DNA of 64,000 nucleotides from CAVZBW01 sp963778465 (GTDB taxonomy: Bacteria > Actinomycetota > Acidimicrobiia > Acidimicrobiales > RAAP-2): positions 62,001 to 126,000 of the forward strand of contig CAVZUK010000004.1 in assembly GCA_963778465.1 (NCBI GenBank). The letters are read 5' to 3'. This document shows positions 1 to 8,124 of this stretch, piece after piece; position 1 is the stretch's first letter, and every line of letters begins with the position of its first letter. A program made the position numbers and the translations under genes. The notes below the pieces were generated by a model. The model worked only from the letters and a program-made list of their open reading frames with translations. It did not search any database and had not been told where the DNA came from.

Positions 1-1
1 C

Positions 2-754
2 GTCGACGGCATCCGGAGGGTCCGCTTCACGAGCCCCCATCCGAAGGACCTCCGGCCGGAGACGATCGAAGCGATGGCGGGCACGGGCGCCGTCTGTCCC
101 CAACTGCATCTGCCGCTCCAGTCGGGCAGCGACCGAGTGCTTTCGGCGATGCGCCGCGGGTACACGGCCCGCCGCTACCTGGAGCGCCTGGCGGCCGCCC
201 GGGCGGCGATCGGGGACCTGGCGGTCACGACGGACGTCATCGTCGGCTTTCCGGGGGAGACCGACGAGGACTTCTCCGAGACGCTGGCCGTCGTGGCCGA
301 GGCCGAGTACGACAGCGCCTACACCTTCATCTTCTCGCCCCGGTCGGGCACCCGAGCTGCGGCCATGACCCAGGACTTCGTCGACCCCGACGTCGTGGCG
401 GAGCGCTTCGAGCGCCTGAGGGTGGTGGTGGAGCGCTCGGCGCTGGCCCGTCACCGGGCGAGGATCGGCCGCACCGAGGAGGTCCTCGTCGAGGGTCCGA
501 GCCGCCGCGACCCGGCCATGTGGACGGGTCGCACGGCCCAGGGGAAGCTGGTGCATTTTCCGGGGTCCGAGCCCGGGCCGGGGCCGGGGCGGCTGCCCGA
601 TTCGGCGCCGAGCGGCGCGGTCTCGGGGGTGGCGCCGGGCGCCTACGCCACGGTCGACATCGTCTCGGCTGCGCCCCACCACCTGTCGGGGGAGCTGATC
701 GCGCTGACCGAGGGCCCCCGGCACCGGGCGCGCCTCGCCGTCGCGTCGGCCTGA
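2..754 (+). CDS. miaB: tRNA-2-methylthio-N6-dimethylallyladenosine synthase MiaB (5' partial)
   Basis: C-terminal 250 residues of a radical-SAM methylthiotransferase that adds a methylthio group to i6A37 of tRNAs reading UNN codons. The reading frame enters open from the left edge, so the Fe-S binding N-terminus lies outside the window. Visible are the family segments FTSPHPKD, LHLPLQSGSD and the TTDVIVGFPGET stretch, followed by a TRAM-like RNA-binding tail that ends GAYATVDIVSA. It is the first gene of a tight run into miaA, whose product makes the i6A substrate, so the two act in sequence on the same base. Identity is secure; only the start is missing. Confidence 0.95.
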   Translation, partial: VDGIRRVRFTSPHPKDLRPETIEAMAGTGAVCPQLHLPLQSGSDRVLSAMRRGYTARRYLERLAAARAAIGDLAVTTDVIVGFPGETDEDFSETLAVVAEAEYDSAYTFIFSPRSGTRAAAMTQDFVDPDVVAERFERLRVVVERSALARHRARIGRTEEVLVEGPSRRDPAMWTGRTAQGKLVHFPGSEPGPGPGRLPDSAPSGAVSGVAPGAYATVDIVSAAPHHLSGELIALTEGPRHRARLAVASA

Positions 755-759
755 TCCCG

Positions 760-1746
760 ATGCCTCGACCGGCGTCCTCGGGACCGAGCAAGGGTGCGCC
801 GGTGGCCCTGGTCGGCACCACCGCGTCGGGCAAGTCCGAGCTGGCACGCGCCGTGGCCCGGCACGTGCCCGAGGTGGAGATCGTCTCGGTGGACTCCATG
901 TGCGTCTACCGGGGCATGGACGTGGCCACCGCAAAGCCGACGCCCGAGGACCGGCGCCGTATCCGGCACCATCTCCTCGATCTGGTCGATCCGTCCGAGG
1001 AGCACACGGTGTCGATGTTCCAGGCGGCGGCGCGACGGTCGATCGCCGACGTCGAGGGCCGGGGCGGTCGACCGCTCCTGGTGGGCGGCACCGGCCTGTA
1101 CCTGCGGGCCGTCGTCGACGACCTGAGGTTGCCGGGGAGGTGGCCGGAGGTGGCGGCCGATCTCGAACGCGAGGCGGACGGCCCGGAGGGGGTGGAGGGT
1201 CTCCACCGGCGGCTCGCCGTGCTCGATCCGGTGGCCGCCGGGCGCATGACCCCCACCAACCGCCGTCGGGTGGTCCGTGCCCTCGAGGTGACGCTCGGGT
1301 CGGGCCGGCCGTTCTCCTCGTTCGGCCCGGGTCTCGAGACGTACCCGCCGAGCCGGTTCCGCCTGGTCGGCCTCCCCTTCGAGGCCGGGACCGTCGACCG
1401 GAGGATCGAGGAGAGGTTCGGGCGCTGGATGGCAGCGGGCCTCCTGGACGAGGTGAGGGCCCTCGCCGCCCGCCCGGCCGGCCTGTCCCGCACCGCTCGC
1501 CAGGCGCTCGGGTACCGGGAGCTGCTGGCCCACGTCGAGGAGGGCCGTCCCCTCGCCGACTGCGTGGAGGAGGCGGTGCGGCGGACCCGTGCCTATGCGC
1601 GCCGGCAGTGGGCCTGGCTGCGCCGGGATCGCCGCGTCCGCTGGCTGACCCCGGGGACCGATCTCCTCGGGGAGATCCTGGCCGCGCTCGACGCCCACGC
1701 TGAAGCCGGCCAGGACCCCGAGCTGCGTGCGGCGGTGGGAGAATGA
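760..1746 (+). CDS. miaA: tRNA dimethylallyltransferase MiaA
   Basis: 328 residues, normal length for the family. It transfers a dimethylallyl group to N6 of A37. The P-loop GTTASGKS is at residues 19-26, followed by the VSVDSMCVYRGMD and ATAKPT motifs that contact substrate, and by VGGTGLYLRA. ATG 760 was chosen because it starts 5 nt after the miaB stop and puts the P-loop near the N-terminus; the frame is open further upstream but that part overlaps miaB and does not resemble MiaA. The product provides the substrate base for MiaB. Confidence 0.95.
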   Translation: MPRPASSGPSKGAPVALVGTTASGKSELARAVARHVPEVEIVSVDSMCVYRGMDVATAKPTPEDRRRIRHHLLDLVDPSEEHTVSMFQAAARRSIADVEGRGGRPLLVGGTGLYLRAVVDDLRLPGRWPEVAADLEREADGPEGVEGLHRRLAVLDPVAAGRMTPTNRRRVVRALEVTLGSGRPFSSFGPGLETYPPSRFRLVGLPFEAGTVDRRIEERFGRWMAAGLLDEVRALAARPAGLSRTARQALGYRELLAHVEEGRPLADCVEEAVRRTRAYARRQWAWLRRDRRVRWLTPGTDLLGEILAALDAHAEAGQDPELRAAVGE

Positions 1747-1750
1747 GGCC

Positions 1751-2665
1751 GTGAGTGCCGAGACGGGCCTCCTCCGGCTCACCAAGCACCACGGGGCGGG
1801 CAACGACTTCCTCGTCTACCGGGACCCCGACGGTGCCTGGCCGCTCACGCCCGCGCTCGCGTCGGCCCTGTGCCATCGCCACACGGGGGTCGGGGCCGAC
1901 GGGCTCATCCGCATCACCTCGCCAGGTGCGGCGGGCGGCGCCGATCTCTCGATGGAGCTGCGCAACGCCGACGGCTCGGCCGCCGAGATGAGTGGGAACG
2001 GCATCCGCTGCGCCGTTCAGGCGGCAGCACGGGCCGGCATGGTGACCCCGCCGAGGATCGCCGTGGCCACCGGAGCCGGGCTGAAGACGGTCGAGCTCGT
2101 CGCGGGGCCGTCCCCCTCCGAGGCCAGCGCGAGCGTCGACATGGGCCTCGTGCGGCTGGGGCCCGAGACCGAGGCGCCCCCGGGGGCCAGTGCGGCAAGG
2201 ACCGCGGATGCGGGCAACCCCCACCTGGTCGTGCTGGTGGACGATCCGGCGAGCGTCGACCTGCGGGCGATGGCCGCCTGGGCGGCCGGATCGTTCCCCG
2301 AGGGGGTCAACGTCGAGGTGATCGCCGCGACGTCGCCCCGGGACCTCTCGCTCCGGGTCTTCGAGCGGGGGGCCGGCGCGACACTCGCCTGCGGCACCGG
2401 CAGCTGCGCGGCGGCGGCGGCCGCCCATCAGTGGGGTCTGGTCGGTGATCGCGTCGAGGTGGCCAACCCCGGCGGTACGTTGGGGGTGATGCTGCAGATC
2501 CAGGGAGGCACCCGCGAGGTCATGCGGGCCACGCTGTCCGGGCCCGTCGCCTGGGTGGCCGACGTCGAGGTCCGCCCCGCCCTGGTCGGGGCGGCTTTGC
2601 GGCCGAGACCGGCGGCCGAGCCGGTCGATCCCACCCGCGCGGCCGTGACGCCGGGGAGGTCATGA
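1751..2665 (+). CDS. dapF: Diaminopimelate epimerase DapF
   Basis: Interconverts LL- and meso-diaminopimelate, the last epimerisation before lysine and peptidoglycan cross-link synthesis. 304 residues. The two catalytic cysteines are visible in SGNGIRC (Cys87) and LACGTGSC (first Cys, residue 214), and the N-terminal KHHGAGNDF motif is intact. GTG 1751 follows the miaA stop by 4 nt and has a GGGAG about 9 nt upstream; an in-frame GTG at 1727 would overlap miaA and add only poorly fitting residues. The gene overlaps hflX by ATGA. First of four dap genes in this cluster. Confidence 0.95.
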   Translation: MSAETGLLRLTKHHGAGNDFLVYRDPDGAWPLTPALASALCHRHTGVGADGLIRITSPGAAGGADLSMELRNADGSAAEMSGNGIRCAVQAAARAGMVTPPRIAVATGAGLKTVELVAGPSPSEASASVDMGLVRLGPETEAPPGASAARTADAGNPHLVVLVDDPASVDLRAMAAWAAGSFPEGVNVEVIAATSPRDLSLRVFERGAGATLACGTGSCAAAAAAHQWGLVGDRVEVANPGGTLGVMLQIQGGTREVMRATLSGPVAWVADVEVRPALVGAALRPRPAAEPVDPTRAAVTPGRS

Positions 2666-3939
2666 GCACCACCGTCCCGCGGACACTGATCGACCGCAGC
2701 TTCCGGGAGCGGATCGTGCTCGTCGGCGTGGCCCGGCCCGAGGAGGACGCCGAGGAGCTCGAGGCGAGCCTCGACGAGCTGGCCCTGCTGGTGGAGTCGG
2801 CGGGCGCCGACGTCGTGGAGCGGGTCGTCCAGCGCCGGGAGCGTCCGGATCCCGCGACCTACGTGGGAAGCGGCAAGGCGGCCGAGCTCGCACAGGTCTC
2901 CGAGCTCGTCGACGCCGACACCGTCGTGTTCGACGAGGAGCTGACCCCCGCCCAGCAGCGCAACCTGGAGCGCCTCCTCGGCCGGACCGCTATCGACCGG
3001 ACGGCCGTCATCCTCGACATCTTCGCCCAGAACGCCCGCAGCCCCGAGGGCAAGGCCCAGGTCGAGCTGGCCCTGCTGCGCTACCGCCTGCCGAGGTTGC
3101 GCGGTCGCGGGCACTCCCTCAGCCAGCAGGCGGGCGGCATCGGCACGAGGGGTCCCGGGGAGACCCAGCTCGAGGTCGATCGCCGCCGCCTCCTTCGCCG
3201 GATGCACCGGCTGGAGGCGGACCTGCGGGAGGTCGAGCGCACGCGCGAGATCCAGCGCAGGAGCCGGCGGCGCGGCCGGCACCGGGTGGTCTCGCTCGTC
3301 GGCTACACCAACGCCGGCAAGTCGACGTTGCTCAACCGGCTGACGGATGCGGGCGTCCCGGCCGGCAACCGCCTCTTCTCGACGCTCGACCCACGGACCC
3401 GCCAGCTGGCGCTGCCGGGCGGGGAGACCGTGCTCATGACCGACACCGTGGGCTTCGTGCGCAAGCTGCCCCACGAGCTCGTCGAGGCGTTCCGCTCGAC
3501 CCTCGAATCGGTCGTCCAATCCGACCTCCTCGTGCACGTGGTCGACGGGTCGGCGCGCGATCCGGAGGGCCAGATCGACGCGGTCCGCTCGGTCCTGACC
3601 GAGATCGGGGCGGACGCGCTGCCCGAGCTCGTGGTGGTGAACAAGTGCGACCGATCCGACGGGGCGAGCAAGCTGGCGGCCGGGATCGAGGGCGCGGTCG
3701 CCGTCTCCGCGGTGAGCGGCGAGGGGATCGACGACTTCCTCCGCGCCCTCGGGGATCGCCTCCGGGTGTCCGACCGAGTGGTGCAGCTCCTCATCCCCTG
3801 GTCCCGCGGCGACATCCTCGCCGCGGTCCACCGGGAGGGCGAGGTGGTGGGGCAGCAGCACGAGGCCGAGGCGGCGAGGATGCACGTCGTGCTCGACGAC
3901 GTCGGCCTGGCCCGGTTCCGCGAGTTCGTGGCGTCGTGA
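2662..3939 (+). CDS. hflX: Ribosome-associated GTPase HflX
   Basis: 425 residues. HflX binds the 50S subunit and splits stalled or stressed ribosomes. The N-terminal HflX domain carries the glycine-rich GGIGTRGPGETQLE segment; the G domain follows with G1 GYTNAGKST, G3 DTVGF and G4 NKCD. The ATG overlaps the dapF stop (ATGA) and the stop overlaps a possible dapC start (GTGA), so it is probably translated in one coupled operon with the dap genes. No missing motif was noticed. Confidence 0.95.
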   Translation: MSTTVPRTLIDRSFRERIVLVGVARPEEDAEELEASLDELALLVESAGADVVERVVQRRERPDPATYVGSGKAAELAQVSELVDADTVVFDEELTPAQQRNLERLLGRTAIDRTAVILDIFAQNARSPEGKAQVELALLRYRLPRLRGRGHSLSQQAGGIGTRGPGETQLEVDRRRLLRRMHRLEADLREVERTREIQRRSRRRGRHRVVSLVGYTNAGKSTLLNRLTDAGVPAGNRLFSTLDPRTRQLALPGGETVLMTDTVGFVRKLPHELVEAFRSTLESVVQSDLLVHVVDGSARDPEGQIDAVRSVLTEIGADALPELVVVNKCDRSDGASKLAAGIEGAVAVSAVSGEGIDDFLRALGDRLRVSDRVVQLLIPWSRGDILAAVHREGEVVGQQHEAEAARMHVVLDDVGLARFREFVAS

Positions 3940-3959
3940 GCGCCCTCGGGGGAGGGCCG

Positions 3960-5120
3960 GTGACGGGGGGGCCGGCGCCTTTCGAGCTCCCCCCCTACCC
4001 CTACGACCGGCTGGACGAGATCGCCCGGATCGCCGAGGCGCATCCCGGCGGCGCGGTCGACTGCTCCGTCGGCACGCCGTGTGATCCGCCCCCCGAGGCG
4101 GCACTGCGCGCGCTCGCCGCGTCTCCCGCGGTGCGTGGCTACCCGCCGGCGATCGGTAGCGAGGCGCTGCGAAGCGCCGCCTCGGGTTGGCTCGGGCGGC
4201 GCTTCGGGGTCGAGGTGGCACCGACGGACGTCGCGGCGTGCGTCGGCACCAAGGAGCTCGTCGCCTCGGTGCCCCATCTGCTGCGGCTGCGGGATCCGGG
4301 CCGGGACACCGTCTTGTACCCGGCGATCTCCTACCCGACCTATGCCATGGGCGCAGCACTGGCGCGGTGTCGTGCCGTGCCCGTGCCGCCCCGGTCCGAG
4401 GACGACGGCACGCCGGATCTGGACGCCGTCGACCCCGGGGACGCCCGCCGGGCGCTCCTCGTTTGGGTCAACTCGCCCGCCAACCCGAGCGGCCAGCTCA
4501 CCGACCTGGCCGCCGTGGCCGACTGGGGACGCGAGCACGATGTCCCGGTCTTCTCCGACGAGTGCTACGCCGAGTTCACCTGGAACGGTCTCCCCCGGTC
4601 GATCCTCGAGCAGGGCTCGGGCGGAGTGGTCGCCGTCCACTCGCTGTCGAAGCGCTCCAACCTGGCGGGGCTGCGGGCCGGGTTTGTCGCGGGGGACGCC
4701 GATCTGGTCGGCTTCCTGCGCGAGGTGCGCCGCCATGCCGGCCTCATGGTCCCCGGGCCGGTCCAGGCCGCCGCGGCGGCGGCGTTGGAGGACGACGAGC
4801 ACGTAGAGCTCCAGCGCGGTCGCTACCGAGAGCGTCTCTTCTTCGTGTCGAAGCTCCTCGACGAGATCGGCTGCCCGACCACCATGCCGCCCGGAGGCTT
4901 CTACTTGTGGCCCCGGGTTCCCGCCCCCTACCGGGACGCCTGGGACCTGGCGCGGTTCCTGGCCCGGGCGGGCGGGATGCTCACCAGCCCGGGCGACTTC
5001 TACGGCCCCGAGGGCGCAGACCATCTGCGCATCGCCGTCGTGCAGCCCATGGAGCGGCTCGAGCTCGTCGCAGAGCGCCTGGCCTCCGCCGGCTCCCCGG
5101 GCGCGGCGCCGGAGGCCTGA
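3960..5120 (+). CDS. dapC: Succinyldiaminopimelate transaminase (DapC-type aminotransferase)
   Basis: PLP-dependent class I/II aminotransferase of 386 residues; expected to make N-succinyl-LL-diaminopimelate from the keto acid formed after DapD. The PLP lysine lies in SLSKRSNLAGLR (about residue 231), with the substrate and cofactor motifs NSPANPSG and FSDECYAEF upstream. GTG 3960 is preferred because GGAGG lies 4 nt upstream; an alternative GTG at 3936 overlaps the hflX stop as GTGA and would add eight residues. The place between hflX and dapD supports DapC over other aminotransferases of this fold. Confidence 0.88.
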   Translation: MTGGPAPFELPPYPYDRLDEIARIAEAHPGGAVDCSVGTPCDPPPEAALRALAASPAVRGYPPAIGSEALRSAASGWLGRRFGVEVAPTDVAACVGTKELVASVPHLLRLRDPGRDTVLYPAISYPTYAMGAALARCRAVPVPPRSEDDGTPDLDAVDPGDARRALLVWVNSPANPSGQLTDLAAVADWGREHDVPVFSDECYAEFTWNGLPRSILEQGSGGVVAVHSLSKRSNLAGLRAGFVAGDADLVGFLREVRRHAGLMVPGPVQAAAAAALEDDEHVELQRGRYRERLFFVSKLLDEIGCPTTMPPGGFYLWPRVPAPYRDAWDLARFLARAGGMLTSPGDFYGPEGADHLRIAVVQPMERLELVAERLASAGSPGAAPEA

Positions 5121-5193
5121 CCGCCCGGCGAGTGCTCGGCCTGCGGCTGCCGGGGTCGCGGCGATCAAGGCTCAACCGTCGAGGGCTCAGGTG

Positions 5194-5258
5194 TCGGGGA
5201 TCGCCGGTCGAGGTGGGACGTCGTGGTCGGGATCGGCGGTCGAGGCGGGGCGTCGTGG
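5194..5258 (+). repeat. Imperfect tandem repeat upstream of dapD
   Basis: Two adjacent copies of about 32 bp share the pattern GGGATCG-C/G-CGGTCGAGG followed by CGTCGTGG, with a partial third GACGTCGTGG after them. The 189-nt dapC-dapD gap holds no gene. A slipped-strand duplication is the simplest reading. Confidence 0.5.
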
Positions 5259-5309
5259 CGGGGACGTCGTGGTGGCGGCTCGACCGGCGGCTCTGGCTAC
5301 GATCGACCG

Positions 5310-6134
5310 ATGGCCGATCTTCAGGCGAGCATTGACGAGCTGTGGTCACGGGCCGGCGAGCTCCGGCCCGGCGACTCCGAGGCGGCAGCGACGGTGCGCG
5401 AGGCGATCGACCTCCTCGACCGCGGCCAGGCCCGTGTCGCCGAGGTCGACGCGAGCGGAGAGGTGGTGGTCCACGAGTGGCTCAAGCGGGCCATCCTGCT
5501 CCTCTTCCGGCTGCAGCGGATGGAGACCATCGAGGCGGGTCCCTTCGAGTACGCGGACAAGCTGCCGCTCAAGCGCAACTACGAGGAGCAGGGCGTCCGC
5601 GTCGTGCCGGGAGCGTCCGCGCGGTGGGGCTCTCACCTCGAGCCCGGGGTGATCATGATGCCGAGCTACGTCAACATCGGCGCCTATGTGGGCAGCGGGA
5701 CGATGGTGGACACGTGGGCGACGGTCGGATCGTGCGCCCAGATCGGGCGCAACGTGCACCTGTCGGGAGGGGTGGGCATCGGCGGGGTGCTCGAACCCCC
5801 CAACGCCGTGCCCGTCGTCGTCGAGGACGAGGCGATGGTGGGGAGCCGCTGCATGGTGACCCAGGGCGCGCGGGTGGGGGAGGGAGCGGTGCTGGCCGAG
5901 GGGGTGATCCTCAACCCCTCGATACCGGTGTACGACGCCGAGACGGGCGAGGAGATCGCCCGTGGCCACGTGCCCTCGTGGTCGGTGGCCGTCGCCGCCT
6001 CCCGGCGCAGGACGTACCCGGGCGGCGACTTCTACCTGCCGTGCGCGCTCGTCATCAAGCGACTCACCGAGGGGGAACGCCACGACAAGGCCCGGTTGAA
6101 CGAGATCCTGCGCGAGCAGGGCGTCTCGGTGTGA
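5310..6134 (+). CDS. dapD: 2,3,4,5-tetrahydropyridine-2,6-dicarboxylate N-succinyltransferase DapD
   Basis: 274 residues with a left-handed beta-helix of hexapeptide repeats (for example GAYVGSGTMVDTWATVGS and GGVGIGGVLEP). Succinylates tetrahydrodipicolinate, committing it to the succinylase branch of the diaminopimelate pathway. Length and motif set match the E. coli-type enzyme and not the longer form of mycobacteria. ATG 5310 is the start; the frame is open above it but reads into the repeat-rich gap. The stop overlaps the dapE start (GTGA), so dapC, dapD and dapE follow the order of their reactions. Confidence 0.94.
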   Translation: MADLQASIDELWSRAGELRPGDSEAAATVREAIDLLDRGQARVAEVDASGEVVVHEWLKRAILLLFRLQRMETIEAGPFEYADKLPLKRNYEEQGVRVVPGASARWGSHLEPGVIMMPSYVNIGAYVGSGTMVDTWATVGSCAQIGRNVHLSGGVGIGGVLEPPNAVPVVVEDEAMVGSRCMVTQGARVGEGAVLAEGVILNPSIPVYDAETGEEIARGHVPSWSVAVAASRRRTYPGGDFYLPCALVIKRLTEGERHDKARLNEILREQGVSV

Positions 6135-7267
6135 GCGGTCTCGGCCGGCCCGCGGTGGAGCCGTCGCTCGGGTCGGACGATCCGGCGGGGCGAGCGGCGC
6201 TCGGCTCTGCGCTCATGGACCTCACCGCGGAGCTGGTCGACATCCCCTCGGTGAGCCACCACGAGACGGCGATCGCCGACCGGGTCGAGGGCGCGCTCAA
6301 CGCGTGTGAGCGGCTCTCGGTCGTCCGTATCGGCGACAACGTCGTGGCGCGCACCATGGGCGGTCACGAGCACCGGCTGGTCGTGGCCGGCCACCTCGAC
6401 ACCGTCCCGCCGGCGGGCAACGCGGCGGCGCGCCGAGAGGGGGACGAGCTCTGGGGGGTCGGTGCCTCGGACATGAAGGGGAGCCTGGCCGTCATGCTGC
6501 ACCTGGCCGCGCAGCCCCTCGCGCTCGCGATGGACCTCACGTGGTGCTTCTACGTCTGCGAGGAGGTCGGCCGGGAGCACAGTGGCCTGGGCCTTCTCTG
6601 GCGATCCCACCCCGAGCTCCTCGAGGGCGACGCCGCCGTGCTGTGCGAGCCGACCGAGGGGCTCGTCGAGGCGGGGTGCCAGGGGACGATGCGGGCGCAC
6701 GTGACGCTGACCGGGCGTCGTGCACACACGGCACGCCCCTTCACCGGCCGCAACGCCATCCACCGCCTCGGCTCGGTGGTGCAGCGAGTGGCCTCGTGGC
6801 CGGTCCGGAGGGTCACGATCCAGGGCTGCGAGTACGCAGAGCAGATGCAGGCGGTGTCGGTCGAGGGTGGCGTGGCCGGCAACGTCGTGCCGGACCGAGC
6901 CACGCTGACGCTCAACTACCGGTTCGCCCCCGACCGGGACGCGGACGGGGCTCGCCGGGTCGTCGAGGACCTCCTGGGAGACCTGCTCGAGCCCGAGACC
7001 GGCGACCGGATCGAGGTGGTCGACCTAGCGGAGGGGGCCCCGCCCGCCCTGGACCAGCCCCTGCTCCAGCGCCTGGTGCGATTGTCCGGCGCGCCGCCAA
7101 GGGCGAAGGTGGGGTGGACCGACGTGGCGACCTTCTGGTCCCACGGTGTGCCGGCGGCCAACTTCGGCGCGGGCGACCCGTTGCTTGCCCATCACCCCGA
7201 CGAGCGCGTCGACCCGACGACCCTGCTGCGTGTCCACGCAACGCTGACCGATCTCGTCAGCACCTGA
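6131..7267 (+). CDS. dapE: Succinyl-diaminopimelate desuccinylase DapE (M20 family)
   Basis: Zinc-dependent M20 hydrolase of 378 residues that removes succinate from N-succinyl-LL-diaminopimelate. Metal-site motifs are present: GHLDTVPP (His/Asp), GASDMKG (Asp), CEEVG (catalytic and ligand Glu) and a late HH. The GTG start at 6131 overlaps the dapD stop; an in-frame ATG at 6214 is a possible alternative that trims a divergent leader. It closes the dap group and faces lexA convergently. Confidence 0.92.
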   Translation: MSGLGRPAVEPSLGSDDPAGRAALGSALMDLTAELVDIPSVSHHETAIADRVEGALNACERLSVVRIGDNVVARTMGGHEHRLVVAGHLDTVPPAGNAAARREGDELWGVGASDMKGSLAVMLHLAAQPLALAMDLTWCFYVCEEVGREHSGLGLLWRSHPELLEGDAAVLCEPTEGLVEAGCQGTMRAHVTLTGRRAHTARPFTGRNAIHRLGSVVQRVASWPVRRVTIQGCEYAEQMQAVSVEGGVAGNVVPDRATLTLNYRFAPDRDADGARRVVEDLLGDLLEPETGDRIEVVDLAEGAPPALDQPLLQRLVRLSGAPPRAKVGWTDVATFWSHGVPAANFGAGDPLLAHHPDERVDPTTLLRVHATLTDLVST

Positions 7268-7271
7268 GCCG

Positions 7272-7307
7272 CTGGCGTCTGAGCCGCGGCGTCGAGGAAG
7301 ACGCCAG
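7272..7307. terminator. Hairpin between convergent dapE and lexA
   Basis: CTGGCGTCT (7272-7280) is perfectly complementary to AGACGCCAG (7299-7307) around an 18-nt G+C-rich loop. It lies in the convergent gap, where a bidirectional terminator is expected, but no T-tract follows on either side. Confidence 0.4.
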
Positions 7308-7375
7308 GCGCCGGTCCGTCGGTGGGTGTGGATCTGCTCCCCATTTCCCTTCCGCCAACCGGATGAGGAGGGAGA

Positions 7376-8005
7376 TCAGAGCTGGCGCAGGACCGTCACG
7401 ACCTTGCCGTAGACGGTGACGTCACCCGGGTCGAGGATCATCGGCTGGTAGCGCTCGTTGGAGGGGAGGAGCACGACCTTTCCGCGCTTGCGGGTGAAGG
7501 TCTTGATCGTGCCCTCGTCACCCGGGATGCCTGCGGCCACGATGTCGCCGTTGTCGGCGTCTGGCTGCTGGCGGACGACCACGTAGTCGCCGTCGAGGAT
7601 GCCCGCGCCGACCATCGAGTCCCCCCGGACCCGCAGCATGAACAGCGAGCCGGTGCCCGTGAGCTGCTCCGGGACGGATACCAGCTCCTCCACGTTCTCC
7701 TCGGCGAGGACCCCCGTGCCCGCGGCGACGTCGCCGATGAGCGGGATGTGCCGGACCGGCCCCGGAGACAGGGCGGCACCCGAGGACGGGTCGTAGCTGA
7801 CCTTGATCGCCCGGGGCTTGGTCGGATCGCGCTCCAGGTAGCCCTCCCGCTGGAGCACGGCCAGATGGTTGTGGACGGTCGCCGAGGAGTTGAGCCCGAC
7901 CGCCTGCCCGATCTCCCGGACCGACGGCGGGTAGCCCCGGTCTCGCAGGCACTCCCCGATGTAGTCGAGGATCTCTCGTCGCTTGCCGCTCAGCGTCTCA
8001 GCCAT
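7376..8005 (-). CDS. lexA: SOS repressor LexA
   Basis: 209 residues. Winged-helix DNA-binding domain (residues about 1-70, with SVREIGQAVGLNSSATVHNHL) and an S24 autoprotease domain. The predicted self-cleavage bond is Ala95-Gly96 in VAAGTGV; the catalytic pair is Ser130 (RGDSM) and Lys168 (TIKTF). The ATG at 8003-8005 has an upstream GGAGGGG; an open extension toward 8101 would run over the operators and was rejected. Two LexA boxes overlap its own promoter, so it should be autoregulated. A small SOS-type membrane protein is divergent. Confidence 0.96.
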   Translation of the reverse strand: MAETLSGKRREILDYIGECLRDRGYPPSVREIGQAVGLNSSATVHNHLAVLQREGYLERDPTKPRAIKVSYDPSSGAALSPGPVRHIPLIGDVAAGTGVLAEENVEELVSVPEQLTGTGSLFMLRVRGDSMVGAGILDGDYVVVRQQPDADNGDIVAAGIPGDEGTIKTFTRKRGKVVLLPSNERYQPMILDPGDVTVYGKVVTVLRQL

Positions 8006-8019
8006 CGCCCCTCCGTGTG

Positions 8020-8033
8020 CGAACACGTGTTTG
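8020..8033. promoter_or_regulatory. LexA box 1
   Basis: CGAACACGTGTTTG fits the Gram-positive/actinobacterial consensus CGAAC-RNRY-GTTYG at every position. It lies around the predicted lexA transcription start, 15 nt upstream of the lexA ATG. Confidence 0.88.
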
Positions 8034-8038
8034 CAGCG

Positions 8039-8067
8039 AGGATAGCGAGCCGGTACGGTGAAGGCAA
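8039..8067 (-). promoter_or_regulatory. lexA promoter
   Basis: On the minus strand TTGCCT (8062-8067) and TATCCT (8039-8044) are separated by exactly 17 bp. LexA box 2 covers part of the -35 and box 1 sits just downstream of the -10, a layout that would block initiation. Confidence 0.65.
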
Positions 8068-8078
8068 ACATCTGTTCG
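8065..8078. promoter_or_regulatory. LexA box 2
   Basis: CAAACATCTGTTCG; its reverse complement CGAACAGATGTTTG fits the consensus fully. Overlaps the lexA -35 element. Confidence 0.85.
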
Positions 8079-8088
8079 GATCTGGCCC

Positions 8089-8118
8089 TTGACACGAACA
8101 CCTGTTCGTGTTCAGAAT
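8089..8118 (+). promoter_or_regulatory. Promoter of the divergent SOS gene
   Basis: A consensus -35 TTGACA (8089-8094) and a -10-like CAGAAT (8113-8118), 18 bp apart, with LexA box 3 filling the spacer. The ATG at 8125 is 6 nt past the -10, so the transcript is probably leaderless. Confidence 0.6.
8095..8108. promoter_or_regulatory. LexA box 3
   Basis: CGAACACCTGTTCG; fits the consensus when read on the minus strand (CGAACAGGTGTTCG). It occupies the -35/-10 spacer of the divergent promoter. Confidence 0.85.
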
Positions 8119-8124
8119 GGGGCT

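Noticed and set aside
327..1803. Long open frames antisense to miaB and miaA
   Set aside because: Typical of high-G+C DNA; their translations are Arg/Pro/Gly-rich and have no motif, while the plus-strand genes are unmistakable.
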